Assembly: GCA_964020155.1 (NCBI GenBank)
Contig: OZ026556.1
Coordinates: forward strand, 4,370,001 to 4,434,000
Direction: 5' to 3'
DNA length: 64,000 bases
Source of the DNA: Chondrilla cf. caribensis
Lineage: Eukaryota > Porifera > Demospongiae > Chondrillida > Chondrillidae
Both the position numbers and the translations under genes were made by a program. A model generated the notes under the pieces. It saw only the letters and a list, made by a program, of their open reading frames with translations, was not told the DNA's origin and did no database searches. This document shows positions 61,149 through 64,000 of the stretch, in pieces (the stretch's first letter is position 1; each line of letters opens with the position of its first letter).

Positions 61149-63556
61149 TAGTCTGGCCTGCTCACGGCTGTTCGATTCGGGAAACTTAGTTTTTTCCGCC
61201 CCATGGCGCCTGTTAGAGGCGTTTAGCTAGTTGAACAACTTCGTATTGTCATCCATACTTGTACGGTTAGTTACGATGACCTGTGCTACAGCTCAGGGAG
61301 TTTTCAACCAGTCGCCGCTGTTGCTATCAGAAAGAAGACTATGCCTACTATCTATTCCTACTTTTACCTTAGCATAGTCATTTTTTTCCCGATATTTCAG
61401 AAGCGTCGGTTAGGGACGTATATTTTCAGTGCGCGCACACTCGCCGTCGACGCAATCACGTCCACATAGCTCCGTATACGTAATTACATCTTCTAAGTTG
61501 TCACTAAGAGATGCACAGGTGCGCAGGAATAGGAAGTACCCTGCAGCTATATGGGCCACCTTTAGTGGGCTTTTCATTGGCTCCAGGCGATCTGACTCTG
61601 AAACGAATCTTAACCTTATTATAGCGTAGTCTGGCATAGCCAACCCTTCAAGGGTCGGCTATCCCAGACTAATTATAACGCATGTATAGATACTTGTATC
61701 TGCAACTCAAGGTAAGTATATTATTACTGTATTAATATCATAATTAGGGTAGCGGAGCCATATCCCGGACACCTAATGGTTCAAAGTAGATAGCCTCGGA
61801 TAGAGAGCGTATTTAAACTGAGTAAAGGCGCGTTTGGATAGATCTTCTATTCCTTCATTCCAACATATTCTGTTCTTCGCAGAAATATCCTCTCTTTTTC
61901 TGCCGCCGAGTCATTCTATAACGCGACGTCATTTTCCCTATTTCCGGACATGTTTTCCTGAAGTCGGACAGCAGTCTCGAAAGTATTTTAGAAGCTGCAA
62001 ATCGCAACTTAAAGGAGGGGAAATGTGCCGAACAAATTAAACAGTCGTGGCATACCTAGACAACGCCTTGAAGACCCTCTTGCTCAGCGTTACGAAGGTT
62101 AAAATACGGAAGATGGTGCTGACACGTTGAATGATTCCAAAGGCTGCTGCTACCTGCCCAAGGAACATTTTCCATCTACCACCATCGTTAGGGCCTTGTT
62201 TGGATAGATCTTTCATGTTCGCAGGTGCCATAATTTGCACATTCAAAAAACTGCACCATTTGTTATTACTGTCCGACAATTGGTATGAAAAAGTAGTTTG
62301 AATATTCCCCTGTAGCTAGCCTCTTTTTGCTGGTGTAGGCTTTTAAGTACTATATAACTGATGCTGGTGATTTGATGTTAAAATTAGCGTTTACCGCAAA
62401 TTAATTGGTCACTCTATGCCTATTTGGCAGGTCAAAGAAATATGCATATTTCTTACGTCGCCTCCTGCTGCAGTTTGTATTGCGCAATAAAATATGACCA
62501 TTGCGTCATCTTCTCGATTAGTGTACAGAATACCAGCGCTCTTCGCAGGACGACTGTATTCATTTGAATTAAGATAGTTCAAGTTTCCACCAAGTATGTT
62601 ATAGCTTTGAAAACTTGGACTGTTCGTTTATTACCGAACGTATTCTAGAAAGTGTCCGACTAATGGCATTGTCCAGGATATGGCATACCTACCCTATTCA
62701 TTCATATTTCGAACAACATCATGATTAAACTTTAATGTAGCTGCTACACCAGATTCAGCCACTTCAAACTCCGAAGTTGATATCTTGAGAGCAAGTACAG
62801 CAACACTGAGGAAAGATATTAGTAGTAAATTATGTGAGGGAAATGATTTTGAAAGGCTTGTTAATATTCAAAGAACACCAATTACAGATAGGTCCTAAAC
62901 GCTATTCACAATCATGATTTGATGTGCACCAGGCTGTGATGGTATTATTACGTATGAATTTATACTAAAATTCAATATCGAAACTGCATGCGTGGATTAT
63001 AGTATAGGGCATGCACAGTAATGAAGATACATAGTACATCGAGAGGAGCGTATTTATGATTTTACCAAAAAAATGACAATGGGAAATCAAACACATAGGA
63101 GACATCACAAGCATCTATACTTCAAACAACCACCAGTGGTTTTGGTCAGAAAACTCTGCCGAGTCGAAACAACAGCAAAAACGCTTACCTTCAAAATCGC
63201 TCGATATTTTCAACCATGAAGGCTCTTCGAAGGCAAAATTCAGATATTGCACTAGATTATCACTGGGTCCACGTCTTAATACAAAAAATAGGCCAGTTAA
63301 GCATCTTTCAAGAGAAGCAAAAGCTATTAAAGACAAAGCGTTGAAATGGCCCCATTCAATGTTCCGTATATTACCGTAAATTATGCACAACAACTAAGTT
63401 TCCGTATGCCTATAGTACTTGAACCATAGAGTGTCTATGCTTGAACCATAGATACTCAAACACAGCCGTGCTGCTACGACCGTCCCACCAAGCGCTCTGG
63501 GCGAGGAAAGGGAGGGACGGAGGCGTTTAGAAAGACGGTCGTAGCAGGCCAGACTA
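61149..63556. mobile_element. 2.4-kb inverted-repeat transposon insertion in D-E spacer
   Basis: Perfect 14-bp terminal inverted repeats TAGTCTGGCCTGCT and AGCAGGCCAGACTA are flanked by the 9-bp direct repeat GAAGACAAT (61140-61148 and 63557-63565). The C-D spacer has the uninterrupted version (CTGGAAGACAATGTAAT near 49066), so it acts as the empty site. A 9-bp duplication fits Mutator-like elements, but no transposase is recognisable. Minus-strand ORFs at 62037-62279 and 63115-63393, the latter with a possible donor after SSDFEG, are unidentified. It is most likely non-autonomous or carries captured sequence. Confidence 0.85.
61627..61671. mobile_element. 45-bp hairpin micro-MITE nested in the insertion
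   Basis: Near-perfect palindrome starting TAGTCTGGCATAGCC and ending GGCTATCCCAGACTA, flanked by 9-bp direct repeats ATTATAGCG (61618-61626) and ATTATAACG (61672-61680). It shares the TAGTCTGG end and the duplication length with the surrounding element, so both were probably moved by the same transposase. Confidence 0.75.
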
Positions 63557-63728
63557 GAAGACAATGTAATATGAACTGTTGCCAGGGAAACGCTCCCCTC
63601 TTGGAATGCTATGACAGAGGCAGGTTCTGTTTGGACAACTGATGGAATTAGCACTCTTTATTTCGTGAATATACTTGACCTCCCGAAACATGGACCATCT
63701 CGGTCTATTGCTGGCACTATGACACCTT

Positions 63729-63778
63729 GGTACACATGACCAGTACCGGATGTGCACGAAAGAACCGACCGAAGCCAA
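63729..63778 (+). promoter_or_regulatory. Gene E core promoter block
   Basis: Near-identical copy of the gene D promoter block with GGTACACATG at 63729-63738, 41 bp before the start codon. Confidence 0.5.
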
Positions 63779-64000
63779 ATGGTCGTCATGCACTTCCTCG
63801 CAGCTGTTTTGCTGCTTTCTTCGGCTACGTCAGGTTAGTTTGTGTAGTTGTTAATGGGAAAGTGTATTGCAAGCGTGCGTATTGTCAAGTTTTCTGGTAC
63901 GTAGTCATTGTCGAAACACTACCATAGTCGAGAAATGCCATATCAAACGAACCACGTACAAGGACCTTGGATAGGCTTTCGTGAGCGCATTGTTGCGCGA
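63779..64000 (+). CDS. Array gene E, first exon only (continues beyond window)
   Basis: Exon 1 (63779-63833) encodes MVVMHFLAAVLLLSSATS and ends in phase 1 before GTTAGT, one residue different from gene D exon 1. The following intron sequence also matches gene D intron 1. The giant second exon must lie to the right of the window, so the array has at least five members. Confidence 0.8.

Overview
The window looks like nuclear DNA of an early-branching animal, most likely a sponge (inference, moderate confidence). It holds intron-containing metazoan genes (exocyst EXOC7, spliceosomal WBP11, a forkhead factor, the clamp unloader ATAD5) with mostly short GT-AG introns and tight spacing. These sit beside a tandem family of very large cell-surface proteins. 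AC/TA microsatellites, minisatellites and small inverted-repeat transposons are common.

Left part (1-13.5 kb): EXOC7 (minus, its 3' end lies outside the window) and WBP11 (plus) are head to head, with 99 bp between their start codons. WBP11 converges on a two-exon forkhead gene (minus), which is followed by an eight-exon ATAD5 gene (minus). The exon chains of these four genes were built by hand. All splice phases close, and lengths come to at least 179 aa (EXOC7, partial), 428, 413 and 1047 aa.

Middle (13.5-19.6 kb): I see no convincing gene here. The region holds degenerate tandem repeats of about 360 bp, a foldback-type repeat of about 190 bp, a direct repeat of about 125 bp, a repeated promoter-like motif cluster and a microsatellite.

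Right part (19.6-64 kb): there is a head-to-tail array of five related plus-strand genes, here called A to E (E is only its first exon). Each has a small first exon encoding a signal peptide, one phase-1 intron, and then one giant exon of 3.1 to 10.6 kb. B, C and D encode proteins of 3536, 3061 and 3350 aa. Each has 9, 8 or 9 extracellular modules of about 296 aa (a PAN/apple-like Cys knot plus a roughly 200-aa Cys-rich domain I do not recognise), a Ser/Thr-rich stalk, one more membrane-proximal module, one transmembrane helix and a short tail with a conserved TIRNPL motif. Gene A (1050 aa) lacks the module array and keeps only the stalk, last module and membrane anchor. Modules come in two subtypes in fixed order and are nearly identical in DNA, so the array is under recent duplication or gene conversion. 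A shared promoter-like block precedes all five genes. The spacers carry a Tigger/pogo remnant, a 510-bp foldback element and a 2.4-kb element with 14-bp terminal inverted repeats and a 9-bp target duplication.

The array is the best candidate for an undescribed system: a polymorphic, concertedly evolving family of adhesion, recognition or mucin-like receptors. Its function is not shown by the sequence.
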